Positions 53,598 to 62,150 of a stretch of DNA of 64,000 nucleotides are shown piece by piece (positions within the stretch are counted from its first letter, which is position 1; every line of letters begins with the position of its first letter). A program made the translations under genes and the position numbers. The DNA lies in the NCBI RefSeq assembly GCF_021233055.1, contig NZ_CP089538.1:5286501-5350500 (forward strand). Reading direction: 5' to 3'. The DNA is from Spirosoma oryzicola (GTDB lineage Bacteria > Bacteroidota > Bacteroidia > Cytophagales > Spirosomataceae). Under the pieces are notes generated by a model. That model did not search any database and had not been told where the DNA came from. It worked only from the letters and a program-made list of their open reading frames with translations.

Positions 53598-54331
53598 CAA
53601 GCACCGACCCGATCACTGATTTCAAGAACGAATGCGCCGAACGAATTGCGTCTTACCCAGAGAAAACCGATCTGGTAGAAGCTGCGCGGGCCTTCAACAT
53701 TGCCTCGAATCGCGAGAAATACTCTTATAACTTCACCTGGATGGGACGTCCTATCATTCAGTATCCGCAGGATATGATTGCCATGCAGGAACTAATCTGG
53801 CGCATCCAACCCGACCTGATTATCGAAACGGGCATTGCTCACGGTGGTTCGCTGATTTTTTATGCGTCACTGCTCGAACTGATCGGCAAAGGTGAAGTTA
53901 TCGGCATCGACATTGACATTCGCGATCATAATCGCCGGGAGATCGAAGCGCATCCGATGTTTAAACGCATCACGATGCTACAAGGCTCGGCTATCGATGA
54001 AAGGTTGGTGGAAGAAGTCAAAAAACGGGCGGTTGGCAAGCAAACAGTGATGGTCTGTCTGGATTCGAACCACACCCACGAGCACGTCCTGCGCGAACTG
54101 GAACTGTATTCGCCCTTCGTAACGGTCGGATCATATCTAGTTGTGTTCGACACGATTGTCGAAGATATGCCCGCCAGGATGTACGACCGTCCGTGGGATC
54201 AGGGCAACAACCCCAAAACAGCCGTGTGGGAGTTTATGAAGCAAACCGACGCGTTTGAAATCGATCACGCCATCGACAATAAATTATTAATTTCAGTAGC
54301 CCCCGAAGGCTACCTGAAGCGTGTGAAGTAA
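53594..54331 (+). CDS. CmcI/rhamnosyl O-methyltransferase family protein
   Basis: A 245-residue protein of the 'cephalosporin hydroxylase' (CmcI) family, whose members are SAM-dependent O-methyltransferases on sugars and antibiotics. The SAM fold is visible: PDLIIETGIAHGGSLIFYASLLE, metal/SAM region VIGIDIDIRDHNR and VMVCLDSNHTHEHVLRELELYSPFV. In this operon it most likely O-methylates a glycan residue. It starts within the reductase stop (4-bp overlap) and ends 4 bp before a GT2 gene. Confidence 0.87.
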   Translation: MTSTDPITDFKNECAERIASYPEKTDLVEAARAFNIASNREKYSYNFTWMGRPIIQYPQDMIAMQELIWRIQPDLIIETGIAHGGSLIFYASLLELIGKGEVIGIDIDIRDHNRREIEAHPMFKRITMLQGSAIDERLVEEVKKRAVGKQTVMVCLDSNHTHEHVLRELELYSPFVTVGSYLVVFDTIVEDMPARMYDRPWDQGNNPKTAVWEFMKQTDAFEIDHAIDNKLLISVAPEGYLKRVK

Positions 54332-54335
54332 GATT

Positions 54336-55373
54336 ATGCTTAGTCCGTCGCAACCGCTTTTCAGCATCGTCATTCCGCTTTATAACCAACAACTGCCGTT
54401 TTTTCAGCAGGCGTTGGAAAGTGCGCTGAATCAGACGTACCCGCACATTGAAGTGATTGTGTCGGACAACCATTCGACAAACGATGTACCTGCTTTTCTG
54501 ACGACAATTCAGGATCCTCGCTTACGTGTAGTAAAACCACCGGAGTTTCTGCCAATGGTCCGGCATTTTCAGTTTGCCGCCGATCAGGCCACGGGCGACT
54601 ACATTTCGTTTCTCTGCTCCGACGACTGGATTTACCCAACAGCGATTGAAACACTGGCGGACCAGTTGCTGGCCAATCCAAAAGCAGCGGTGGCTTACTG
54701 CGAAATTGAAAACGTTGACCACAAAGACATTACAAAGGTTCGCCTGTACACCAACCGTAAAAAATCGGGAGTTCGCTCAGCAGCCGAATCATTAACCGAA
54801 CTGCTTCACTCACGACCTTTTTTCGCCTGGATTCCGGGCGGTATCATGAAACGTTCGGCTTATGAACAGGTACGTTATTTGCTGGATGGTGCGATCACAT
54901 ATGCCTTCGATGTAGCCTTGTTGTTCAAACTGCACGAGCATGGCGATGTCATCTATATAGATAAACCGCTAGCCAAGTTTCGGGTATGGACCGCCAAAGA
55001 CGGAAAATTGGGTGGAGCGCGATTACTCGAAAATATTGGCGACTTGGGCAAGAGTTGTCAATTGCTGGAAGAGTCGCCACGGCTTATTAATTACCTACCT
55101 AATGGCGTTCAAGACATTACGGAATGGCGCGCTTATCAGGCCAAGCGGTGGATAATGGCCCTGCTGGTGGGTATTATTACCGGCACAATCGATGCCCAAA
55201 CCTGCCGCGAAGGAATCAAAACGATTGACAAACACATTTCGCCGAACCCAACGGGATCTACTGCCTTAGCTGCGTTGATTGCCAAGCCACAAATTTACGT
55301 CGTCAAGCCCGCGCTTAACCTGTTATATCGACTGTATTTGTCTATTCAATACCGAACAAAACGAGGAATTTAG
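54336..55373 (+). CDS. Family 2 glycosyltransferase
   Basis: A 345-residue GT-A fold transferase. The N-terminal FSIVIPLYNQQLPFFQQALESALNQTYPHIEVIVSDNHST and the SFLCSDDWIYP acidic motif (metal/nucleotide-sugar binding) are plain. The C-terminal 120 residues are helical. It probably adds one sugar during repeat-unit assembly on the lipid carrier. Acceptor and donor are unknown. It is in the same tight operon as the CDP-sugar genes; the next gene starts 7 bp after its stop. Confidence 0.9.
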   Translation: MLSPSQPLFSIVIPLYNQQLPFFQQALESALNQTYPHIEVIVSDNHSTNDVPAFLTTIQDPRLRVVKPPEFLPMVRHFQFAADQATGDYISFLCSDDWIYPTAIETLADQLLANPKAAVAYCEIENVDHKDITKVRLYTNRKKSGVRSAAESLTELLHSRPFFAWIPGGIMKRSAYEQVRYLLDGAITYAFDVALLFKLHEHGDVIYIDKPLAKFRVWTAKDGKLGGARLLENIGDLGKSCQLLEESPRLINYLPNGVQDITEWRAYQAKRWIMALLVGIITGTIDAQTCREGIKTIDKHISPNPTGSTALAALIAKPQIYVVKPALNLLYRLYLSIQYRTKRGI

Positions 55374-55380
55374 CACCATC

Positions 55381-56577
55381 ATGACAAAACGAGTTACGTT
55401 TTTGCATCCACACTGTATGCTGGCTGGAGGGTCCACTACCTTTCTGCTACAGGTTTGTTTGCAACTTATTCGTCATGATTGGGAGATTACTATCGTATCG
55501 GTTCGCTCCGATCCGGCCATTGTCGCGGAAGCCCGGCAGGCGGGCGTTCGTTTTGTCGACGTAGGCGGCCCACTATCTTCGTCGATCTGGTTCTGGGTAC
55601 TTTATCCGCTTATGTTCTGGCGAATCTACCGGGCTGCACGCGCGCTCGATACACCCGTGATTGTTTCAGAGCCGTTTCCGGCTAACTGGTGGGGCTGGTT
55701 TTACAAGATGCTACGCCCAAAGGTTACGCTTATTTATGTCTGTCACGAACCAACGGCCTTTATCTTCTCCAAAGCGTGGATCGACTCCATCAAACCAACC
55801 TACATGCGCTGGGGGCTGAAGCTGGTCAATCCGTTGTTTCGCTGGATCGAACAGACGCTAATGCCCGTCACCGATCTGGTGGAAGTAAACTCTCGTTTCT
55901 CGGCTGAGGAAGTAAAAACGACCTTTCCAACGCTTGCAGCCGACAAAATCCGACTTATCTACGGGGGCATTGCTCATGACGTTTTTCACACGCGCCCAAC
56001 CGTCAAGCGATTGCCGCAGGTCGTCATGGTCGGGGTGTTATCAAAATTCAAAAACACGGATTTAGTCATCCAGGCCGTTCATCTGCTCCACCAACAGGAA
56101 AAATACCGACATATTAAGCTCGTTATCAAAGGAAAAGGCTTCGAGAAGGCTACGCTTACCGAACTCGCGGCCAATCTTGGTATCGCACATTCCGTGCAGA
56201 TCATCGACGAATTTTACACGGATGAGCAATTAGCCCATTTACTTTGCAGCAGCCGCGTGCTGGTCCATGCTGCCCATAATGAACCGTTTGGGTTATCGGT
56301 CATCGAAGCACTGGCCTGCGGTACGCCCGCCGTTGTTACAGGAACAGGTGGAACGGGCGAAACCGTCGCGGATGGTCAATCGGGTCTTTATTTTGAATCA
56401 GGAAATGCCCGCGATCTGGCGGATAAACTGGCGCTGTTGTTCGATGACCAAGCGTATTGGCAACAGTTATCGGTGGGAGCTGTTGAACAGGCCAGTCATT
56501 TCACCTGGGAGCAGACCGATATTCATTTCCGTCGGCTACTAGACGAAGCCATCGGAAAGTCGCAACCGACTATTTGA
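55381..56577 (+). CDS. Family 4 glycosyltransferase
   Basis: A 398-residue GT-B transferase from ATG 55381 (MTKRVTFLHPHCMLAGGSTTFLLQ); a longer start at 55279 lies inside the preceding gene. The donor-binding half has VMVGVLSKFKNTDLVIQAVHLL, then the E-x7-E motif EPFGLSVIEALACGTPAVVTGTGGTGETV. It is the last gene of the plus-strand polysaccharide operon and its end overlaps the convergent GT2 gene by 8 bp. Confidence 0.91.
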   Translation: MTKRVTFLHPHCMLAGGSTTFLLQVCLQLIRHDWEITIVSVRSDPAIVAEARQAGVRFVDVGGPLSSSIWFWVLYPLMFWRIYRAARALDTPVIVSEPFPANWWGWFYKMLRPKVTLIYVCHEPTAFIFSKAWIDSIKPTYMRWGLKLVNPLFRWIEQTLMPVTDLVEVNSRFSAEEVKTTFPTLAADKIRLIYGGIAHDVFHTRPTVKRLPQVVMVGVLSKFKNTDLVIQAVHLLHQQEKYRHIKLVIKGKGFEKATLTELAANLGIAHSVQIIDEFYTDEQLAHLLCSSRVLVHAAHNEPFGLSVIEALACGTPAVVTGTGGTGETVADGQSGLYFESGNARDLADKLALLFDDQAYWQQLSVGAVEQASHFTWEQTDIHFRRLLDEAIGKSQPTI

Positions 56578-57334
56578 TCCGTTTGTACACTTCGACAATT
56601 GCCTGGTTGTGCCACCGATGCAGGGCGCGAACCATTGGCGATTTGTAGTGACGCAGCAGCGTTTCGTAATCCTCCGCAAACTGCTTTTCGAATTCGCTTC
56701 CCCCTTTCGACGCCTGGTGAATTCGAAAAGCAGTAAACAACTGGCGACTGACCGCTGGTGGCTGACACGTCAATAAGCGCAACCACCAATCGTAATCCAT
56801 CGTGTACCGCAGTGATTCGTCGAGGTAGCCAAGCTGCTCGTGAACCGACCGACGCCAGAACGTTGCGGGTTGGCAGATTGTATTCGTTACGCCCATATAT
56901 ACCGCCGGCACTAGCGACCGCAGCAGTCGTTTATACTGCCGAACCGGCTCCTGAATCACTTGACCACTCTCGTTTACAATCTGACAGTCACCGGTCAGCC
57001 AGAGCGCATTGGGGTGATTACCAAAAAACTGCCCTACGGCCATCAGCGTACCGGGCAGAAAGTAATCGTCGGAGTTAATCCAGCACACAACATCACCGGT
57101 AGCTAGCCGAAGTCCCTTGTTGATAGCATCCGTTTGGCCCCGATCCCGCTCGGCTACCAGCGTCAATCGATTGCCGTACGATTTCGCAATAGCAAGAGTA
57201 TTGTCGGTTGATAAGCCATCGACAACGATGTATTCGAGTCTGGGGTATTCCTGAGACAATACCGATTCGATGGTTTGGCGAATAAACTGACCCTGATTGT
57301 AGGAAGGCGTAATGACGCTGATGGACGGAAGCAT
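56570..57334 (-). CDS. Family 2 glycosyltransferase
   Basis: A 254-residue GT-A transferase: SVITPSYNQGQFIRQTIESVLSQEYPRLEYIVVDG at the start, DRGQTDAINKGLRLATGDVVCWINSDDYFLPGTL with the DD metal motif, and YTMDYDWWLRL acceptor-side motif. It is the 3' gene of the minus-strand operon, 1 bp from the DUF2304 gene. The sugar is unknown. Confidence 0.9.
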   Translation of the reverse strand: MLPSISVITPSYNQGQFIRQTIESVLSQEYPRLEYIVVDGLSTDNTLAIAKSYGNRLTLVAERDRGQTDAINKGLRLATGDVVCWINSDDYFLPGTLMAVGQFFGNHPNALWLTGDCQIVNESGQVIQEPVRQYKRLLRSLVPAVYMGVTNTICQPATFWRRSVHEQLGYLDESLRYTMDYDWWLRLLTCQPPAVSRQLFTAFRIHQASKGGSEFEKQFAEDYETLLRHYKSPMVRALHRWHNQAIVEVYKRIK

Positions 57335-57335
57335 A

Positions 57336-57743
57336 TTACTCAGATGTCGCGGCTGGTTCAGCGATTTGGCTGGTTGAAGCCTCCTTCACCGCAGTACGGC
57401 TTTCGAGTTCGTGGCGAAGCAGCGCAACTTCCTGCGACAGCGTTTTGATCTGGCTTTGCAACCGGGATACAACCACCGATAAGTGTACCAGAAACACCAG
57501 AACGGCGAATATGGCCGCCAGGAAAACAAGAGAAGGCGGATAGAATACGCCCAACGTAAGTGCAATCTGCTCCAGTCCCCGACGCCAAACCGAAAAAACG
57601 ATCAGGATAATCGTACAGACAATCCAGAGTATAGCATATTCTTCCCGTAGCTTTCCGCGCACGATCAGCCGACCGATGAACAGCATCACCAGAAAAGCCA
57701 CCAGCAGGCTGATAACCTGTATCGTTATGGGCAACGTAGCCAT
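57336..57743 (-). CDS. DUF2304 family membrane protein
   Basis: A 135-residue protein with three hydrophobic segments (about 3-22, 35-53, 67-88), followed by a coiled-coil-like tail (VVSRLQSQIKTLSQEVALLRHELESR). This is the DUF2304 plan, and these proteins are often next to DPM1-like glycosyltransferases, as here. It probably anchors or assists the neighbouring GT2. Its start base is the last base of the GT2 gene upstream on this strand. Confidence 0.82.
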   Translation of the reverse strand: MATLPITIQVISLLVAFLVMLFIGRLIVRGKLREEYAILWIVCTIILIVFSVWRRGLEQIALTLGVFYPPSLVFLAAIFAVLVFLVHLSVVVSRLQSQIKTLSQEVALLRHELESRTAVKEASTSQIAEPAATSE

Positions 57744-58477
57744 CAGTCAGCGCGTTTATTTACTAAACGAAAATACATAAACAATATGCCAAGCGATACC
57801 TTGAGCATGTAATAAAACGCCCGGCTGGTATTGATCGATGAGACGCCTTCCTGCCGGTGCCGCATTCGAACCGGTACTTCTTTGATGCGTAACCCTTGCA
57901 ATCCAAACTGAACAATGGATTCCGGCTCTGGGTATTCGTCGGGATAATAGTTGTTGGCAATCGCTATCGTTCGTTGGTTAAACGCCCGGAAGCCTGATGT
58001 ACTGTCGTGGATGGTTTTCCCGATCAACAACTGATTGAGCCAGCGAAAGTATTTGATGCCTACCCGACGGCTGAAGGACGATTGAAACCCCTCCCGATTG
58101 ATAAACCGTGATCCAATCGAAATATCGGCTTCCTGCTTAAGAATAGGTTCCAACACGGTTGGTAACTCATCGGCGGGATGCTGGCCGTCGCCATCCACCT
58201 GAACAGCAATGTCGTAACCATGCAGATAGGCATACCGGTAGCCGCTGTGCATCGCCCCACCAATCCCTAAGTTAACCGGCAAATTCAAGTACAGACAAGG
58301 CAGCGTCCGAATTATGTCCATCGACTTATCCGTCGAACAGTCGTTGACGACGAGCACGTCCAGCTGATACCCCTCCCGCTGGCGAACCGCTACCAGATCG
58401 CGCACGACACTGGCAATAGCACCCTGTTCGTTGAAACACGGTACGATTACCAGAATGTTGGGCTTTGCAGGCTGCAT
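57743..58477 (-). CDS. DPM1-like polyprenyl-phosphate glycosyltransferase (GT2)
   Basis: A 244-residue GT2 enzyme resembling dolichyl/undecaprenyl-phosphate sugar synthases. NILVIVPCFNEQGAIASVVRDL, VNLGIGGAMHSGYRYAYLHGYDIAVQVDGDGQHP (with the DxD) and GSRFINREGFQSSFSRRVGI are visible. The C-terminal hydrophobic stretch is short. It likely charges undecaprenyl phosphate with one sugar for a GT-C enzyme such as the large membrane protein encoded 10 bp upstream on the same strand. Confidence 0.88.
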   Translation of the reverse strand: MQPAKPNILVIVPCFNEQGAIASVVRDLVAVRQREGYQLDVLVVNDCSTDKSMDIIRTLPCLYLNLPVNLGIGGAMHSGYRYAYLHGYDIAVQVDGDGQHPADELPTVLEPILKQEADISIGSRFINREGFQSSFSRRVGIKYFRWLNQLLIGKTIHDSTSGFRAFNQRTIAIANNYYPDEYPEPESIVQFGLQGLRIKEVPVRMRHRQEGVSSINTSRAFYYMLKVSLGILFMYFRLVNKRAD

Positions 58478-58487
58478 AAGCGGATCG

Positions 58488-60575
58488 TTACGGATTGGCC
58501 TGATAGATCGTCAGCGAACCAAGCGTCGCCACCGATTTCATGCAGCGCACTTCCACGGGTTGCGGCTGGTGATCGAATACCTGATACTTCACGTTGAGCT
58601 TCTTCATCCGGGGCGAACAGGGGTCCATTGCAATCACGTACCCATCTTCGTACTGGTTGACGATGATCACCGAATCTTTCCCATCGATGTAGCTTTGGTT
58701 CGTAACGTGGGCGTAGCGATTGTAGGCCGAATCACGTTTCATCTGCGGGTCCAGCACGCTGAAAACATGCTTGCGGTCAGGAATGTATTTAACGCCCGTA
58801 ATCTGTTTGGCTCCCGTGGCCGTAACCATGTACGAAATGAACTGACTGCCATTAACAAGCCAGCGAGCCTGCGGGTCCTGCACTACCAACTGCCGAACCG
58901 TCTTATAAAAGCTGTTGTCGGTAATGGGGCTAAGCCCTTTCGACAGTGGGTTTGCTTTTACGTTTGGTAGCAGGAAAATTAATAATCCAGCGCAGAAAAT
59001 AGCCGTTCGGTAGCGGAAAGGAATAGTAAACACCAGCAACGCGTTCATCAGCGAGAAAAACACGACCGGCATAAACGTCTGGTAAGGTTTGATCAGTCCG
59101 TCGGAATCATTCACGTTGACGTAAGCAGTGTAGGCCACAAAAGCAATAACGCCCGCAATCGCCAGCGCATTCGCCCATAGCGGAACCTGCTGATAAGCAT
59201 CGCGAATTGCCCCCAGGTACAGAAACAGCAGCACGATACAGCCCACACCCATCGGAATCTGCGCCCGACGCGTCGGCACCATGCTCATCAGACTGGTTTT
59301 GGCCAGTCCGGCGGGAAAACCGATTTCAATCCATACCCACATCAGCACGACAAACAACGCAGCCGCAGCGAGCATCCAGTCGATCCGGCGATTCAGCACA
59401 AACAAGGCAATGGTCAACGGGATAATAACGGGTGCAAAATTCAGGTAATGCGACAGTTCGCAGATGTTGAGCCAGCTTTTGGGAAACACCTGATCGGAGA
59501 AAAACCAGCTGTAGTACTCCGAATACCAGTTGGCGATAAAGCCCGTACCGCCGGTTTCGCTCCGCTGGCCAGGGTACACGGTGCTTGTTACCGCTTTCAA
59601 CGTTTCCTGCACATCAGAAAAGAAACTCGACAGTACCAACGCAGCTAAACCAACGGCTCCCGCAAGCATGACCAGCTTCAGCCCGACCGCTTTAAGCGGA
59701 AAAATGGTCTGCCGATTGTTGATGATATAACCGACGAGCGCCATACCGAATAAGTACGCTAACGGGATCTGATACGGTGGGTACAAAATCAATGCATACA
59801 CGCAGACGATCCAGATCAGTAACAGCGAAAAGAGCGCGATGCGGAGCGGTTTTCGTTCGTAGAAAAGATAAACGGCAACCACAAAAGCCGCACAGCAATA
59901 ACCAATGATAGCAGACGGAATGAACGACCACCGAACCGTACCGGACGAGAACAACAACGTTAGCGCTCCAGTCAGCGATAGCCAGTACTGGTTTCGGGAA
60001 ACGAGCAGGAAAAACAAGAAAGCACTGATTACTAAGACAAAAGGACTACTATCGTACATCCAGGCGTAACCCCGTTCGGCATCCAGAAACGAAAAACCCC
60101 AGTAGCCGATCTTGAAAACAGAAACCGGATGTTTGACGGGTACGGTCAATAACGGCGTCTTTAGGCCACCAATCGCTTCGTTTTCTTCGGGAAACCCATT
60201 GATCACGTTCGATAGAATCCAAGGCGCTCCCACGGCGTAGTCGTCCATCCGAATCTGCTTGGGCGTACCGGCTACCAGACCCCGCGTCGGTGCTGAACCG
60301 TCCGGCAGAATGGTGTTCCAGATCGGTAGTGATACGTAATGCCATTTTAGCAAAACAAACAGCAAAAATAGCCCGGCAAATGCCCCTAAGGTCCACTTCA
60401 CGCGTTTATCGAACCAAATCAGCGCATCGCTGGGGGGAGTTGGTCTAGGTTTGGGAGGAGTAGGCTCACTCGACGGCGTAACCGGGAGTTTAACACTGGA
60501 CGACTGGGGCGGGGTAGAAACAGTGGCAACAGGCCGAACAGCGCCGGCAATTGGTTTCTTTCCTTTTTTAGCCAT
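58488..60575 (-). CDS. Large polytopic membrane protein of the polysaccharide region
   Basis: About 695 residues from ATG 60575 (MAKKGKKPIAGAVRP); a TTG at 60611 is less likely. A basic, Pro/Ser-rich cytoplasmic tail (1-55, including TPPKPRPTPPSD) precedes about 12-14 hydrophobic segments and a soluble C-terminal region of about 150 residues. I do not recognise the family. Its neighbourhood (DPM-like GT2, DUF2304, GT2) makes a GT-C transferase using polyprenyl-phosphate sugars the best guess. The C-terminal domain contains KQITGVKYIPDRKHVFSV. Confidence 0.65.
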   Translation of the reverse strand: MAKKGKKPIAGAVRPVATVSTPPQSSSVKLPVTPSSEPTPPKPRPTPPSDALIWFDKRVKWTLGAFAGLFLLFVLLKWHYVSLPIWNTILPDGSAPTRGLVAGTPKQIRMDDYAVGAPWILSNVINGFPEENEAIGGLKTPLLTVPVKHPVSVFKIGYWGFSFLDAERGYAWMYDSSPFVLVISAFLFFLLVSRNQYWLSLTGALTLLFSSGTVRWSFIPSAIIGYCCAAFVVAVYLFYERKPLRIALFSLLLIWIVCVYALILYPPYQIPLAYLFGMALVGYIINNRQTIFPLKAVGLKLVMLAGAVGLAALVLSSFFSDVQETLKAVTSTVYPGQRSETGGTGFIANWYSEYYSWFFSDQVFPKSWLNICELSHYLNFAPVIIPLTIALFVLNRRIDWMLAAAALFVVLMWVWIEIGFPAGLAKTSLMSMVPTRRAQIPMGVGCIVLLFLYLGAIRDAYQQVPLWANALAIAGVIAFVAYTAYVNVNDSDGLIKPYQTFMPVVFFSLMNALLVFTIPFRYRTAIFCAGLLIFLLPNVKANPLSKGLSPITDNSFYKTVRQLVVQDPQARWLVNGSQFISYMVTATGAKQITGVKYIPDRKHVFSVLDPQMKRDSAYNRYAHVTNQSYIDGKDSVIIVNQYEDGYVIAMDPCSPRMKKLNVKYQVFDHQPQPVEVRCMKSVATLGSLTIYQANP

Positions 60576-60700
60576 TACTAGTAAGTACCGGATTGGGTTA
60601 GCGGTAAACAAATTTAGGGTTTTAGCCGATATGCAGCTATAGCTCTAATCGTTATTTTGCGGTCTAAAGACGTACTCACCTTTCTACAAAGCCCGTGCCA

Positions 60701-61711
60701 ATGAAGGCAATACTAAAGCGATTCCTGCCTATTTTGTTAGCACTTGCTTTATTAGTGTATACTTTACGAGGACTTCCCTTAGCTGATCTTACCAGCCAGC
60801 TAAAGCAGGCATTGCCCGAATGGATCATCGGAGCGGCTCTTATTGTAACCACGCAGACGCTACTACGAGCTATCCGCTGGAAAATGATGCTGAACAGCCT
60901 GGGCTTTCGGCCAACGCTCGGACGGGCGCTACTAGCGACCATGGCGGGTAATGTCGCGGGGCTTATCATTCCGGGTACGGGCGAACTTATCCGGTGTACG
61001 CTCCTATACCGGTCGGATGGTGTTCCGATTCCGCAAAGCGTCGGTACGGCAGTTGGCGAACGAATCGCCGACTTAATGGCGGTTGCTGTTATTTTATTAT
61101 TAACGTTGTTGGTGCAGACCAATCGGCTAGTTAGCTACGTCAGTCAGTACACATCTCTTAACGAACGTTACCAGCAGCTTTCGGGGCTACAACTCGTTTT
61201 GCTTATTGCCGGAGTTGTTCTGGCCGGATTACTTGGTTTGTGGCTTATCCGCTTGTGCTGGTTAGCTCTTCCCGAACGGTACAAGTTTCGGGATAAGCTG
61301 GCAGGATTGCAGAAAGGAGTCAGCAGCGTTTTCAATATACCGAATTTACCGGTTTTCCTGCTCGTTAACATCCTCATTCACGGTTTATCATTGGTAGCCA
61401 TTTATGTTTTGTTCCTTGCGCTGCCCATCACGGAAAACTTACCTTTTTCGGCAGCCTTGACCATCGTAGCTGTTACATCACTGGGTAGCATCACTATTCC
61501 TACGCAGGCGAATATTGGCTCGTATCATTTCCTGGCGAGCCGCACCCTGTTGATGTATGCTGTCAGCCTGAACAACGGTGTTATCTGGGCTACGTTCTCG
61601 CACGCGGTTTTTACACTGACCAGCTTAGGGCTAAGCTTGATTGGCGTCTTACCGGCTTTGAAGTACCTGAACAAGCGTCAAGACGATAACCAGACGGTTC
61701 AGTCCAAATGA
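60701..61711 (+). CDS. UPF0104/LPG-synthase-TM family membrane protein
   Basis: A 336-residue protein from ATG 60701 (a GTG two codons earlier is possible). Some eight hydrophobic segments are seen. Family features are the TTQTLLRAIRWKMMLNSLGF stretch after helix 2 and IIPGTGELIRCTLLYRSDGVP, in the place of the usual PGKLGE-type motif. Proteins of this family (PF03706) are flippase/synthase-like, as in MprF and YbhN. At the edge of a polysaccharide region a lipid-carrier function is plausible. Its 3' end overlaps rhaM by 13 bp, tail to tail. Confidence 0.82.
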   Translation: MKAILKRFLPILLALALLVYTLRGLPLADLTSQLKQALPEWIIGAALIVTTQTLLRAIRWKMMLNSLGFRPTLGRALLATMAGNVAGLIIPGTGELIRCTLLYRSDGVPIPQSVGTAVGERIADLMAVAVILLLTLLVQTNRLVSYVSQYTSLNERYQQLSGLQLVLLIAGVVLAGLLGLWLIRLCWLALPERYKFRDKLAGLQKGVSSVFNIPNLPVFLLVNILIHGLSLVAIYVLFLALPITENLPFSAALTIVAVTSLGSITIPTQANIGSYHFLASRTLLMYAVSLNNGVIWATFSHAVFTLTSLGLSLIGVLPALKYLNKRQDDNQTVQSK

Positions 61712-62013
61712 AACATCCGTTCCAGCGACTGCACGACCGGCGAGTTATCCGAATTGGTATCCATCAGGTCAGCCATGTATTGCCACCAGCGCTGCACAAC
61801 AGGTAATTCGTGGAGCAATTCGGCGGAGTGGCCATCCACGCGCTTCTGCACGGCAAACAACGTGTTCGTGGTACGATCCAGATAGATCGAATAATCACGC
61901 ACTCCGGCTTCGGTCAAAGCCATCGACAGCTCCGGCCAGATTTCGTCGTGACGCCGTTTATATTCCGCTTCAACGCCGGGTTTTAACTTCATGGTGAAGG
62001 CAACTTCTTCCAT
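61699..62013 (-). CDS. rhaM: L-rhamnose mutarotase
   Basis: A 104-residue dimeric ferredoxin-fold enzyme interconverting alpha and beta L-rhamnose. The match to RhaM is close: LKPGVEAEYKRRHDEIWPEL, YSIYLDRTTNTLFAV with the active-site Tyr, and VQRWWQYMADLMDTNSDNSPV. No other rhamnose catabolism genes are in the window. Confidence 0.93.
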   Translation of the reverse strand: MEEVAFTMKLKPGVEAEYKRRHDEIWPELSMALTEAGVRDYSIYLDRTTNTLFAVQKRVDGHSAELLHELPVVQRWWQYMADLMDTNSDNSPVVQSLERMFHLD

Positions 62014-62098
62014 ATCGGTTTGGTATTGTGGTTTAGCTGAACAAAGTAATCCAGGTCGAATCTTTACGCATTCGATGCATTCTGTACCTACAAAAAAA

Positions 62099-62125
62099 GC
62101 TGGCCCAGGTTATGCTCAGGCCAGC
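62099..62125 (-). terminator. Terminator after the amidohydrolase gene (minus strand)
   Basis: On the minus strand, GCTGGCC pairs with GGCCAGC (62119-62125 with 62099-62105) and is followed by a run of seven T (62092-62098 complement), 26 nt after the amidohydrolase stop. Confidence 0.75.
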
Positions 62126-62150
62126 CTTATTTAGAGATTATGATGGCCCA

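Noticed and set aside
49074..56577. Polysaccharide operon as a recently acquired island
   Set aside because: No mobile genes, tRNA or repeats at the borders, and no obvious change in base or codon use by eye; a composition calculation would be needed.
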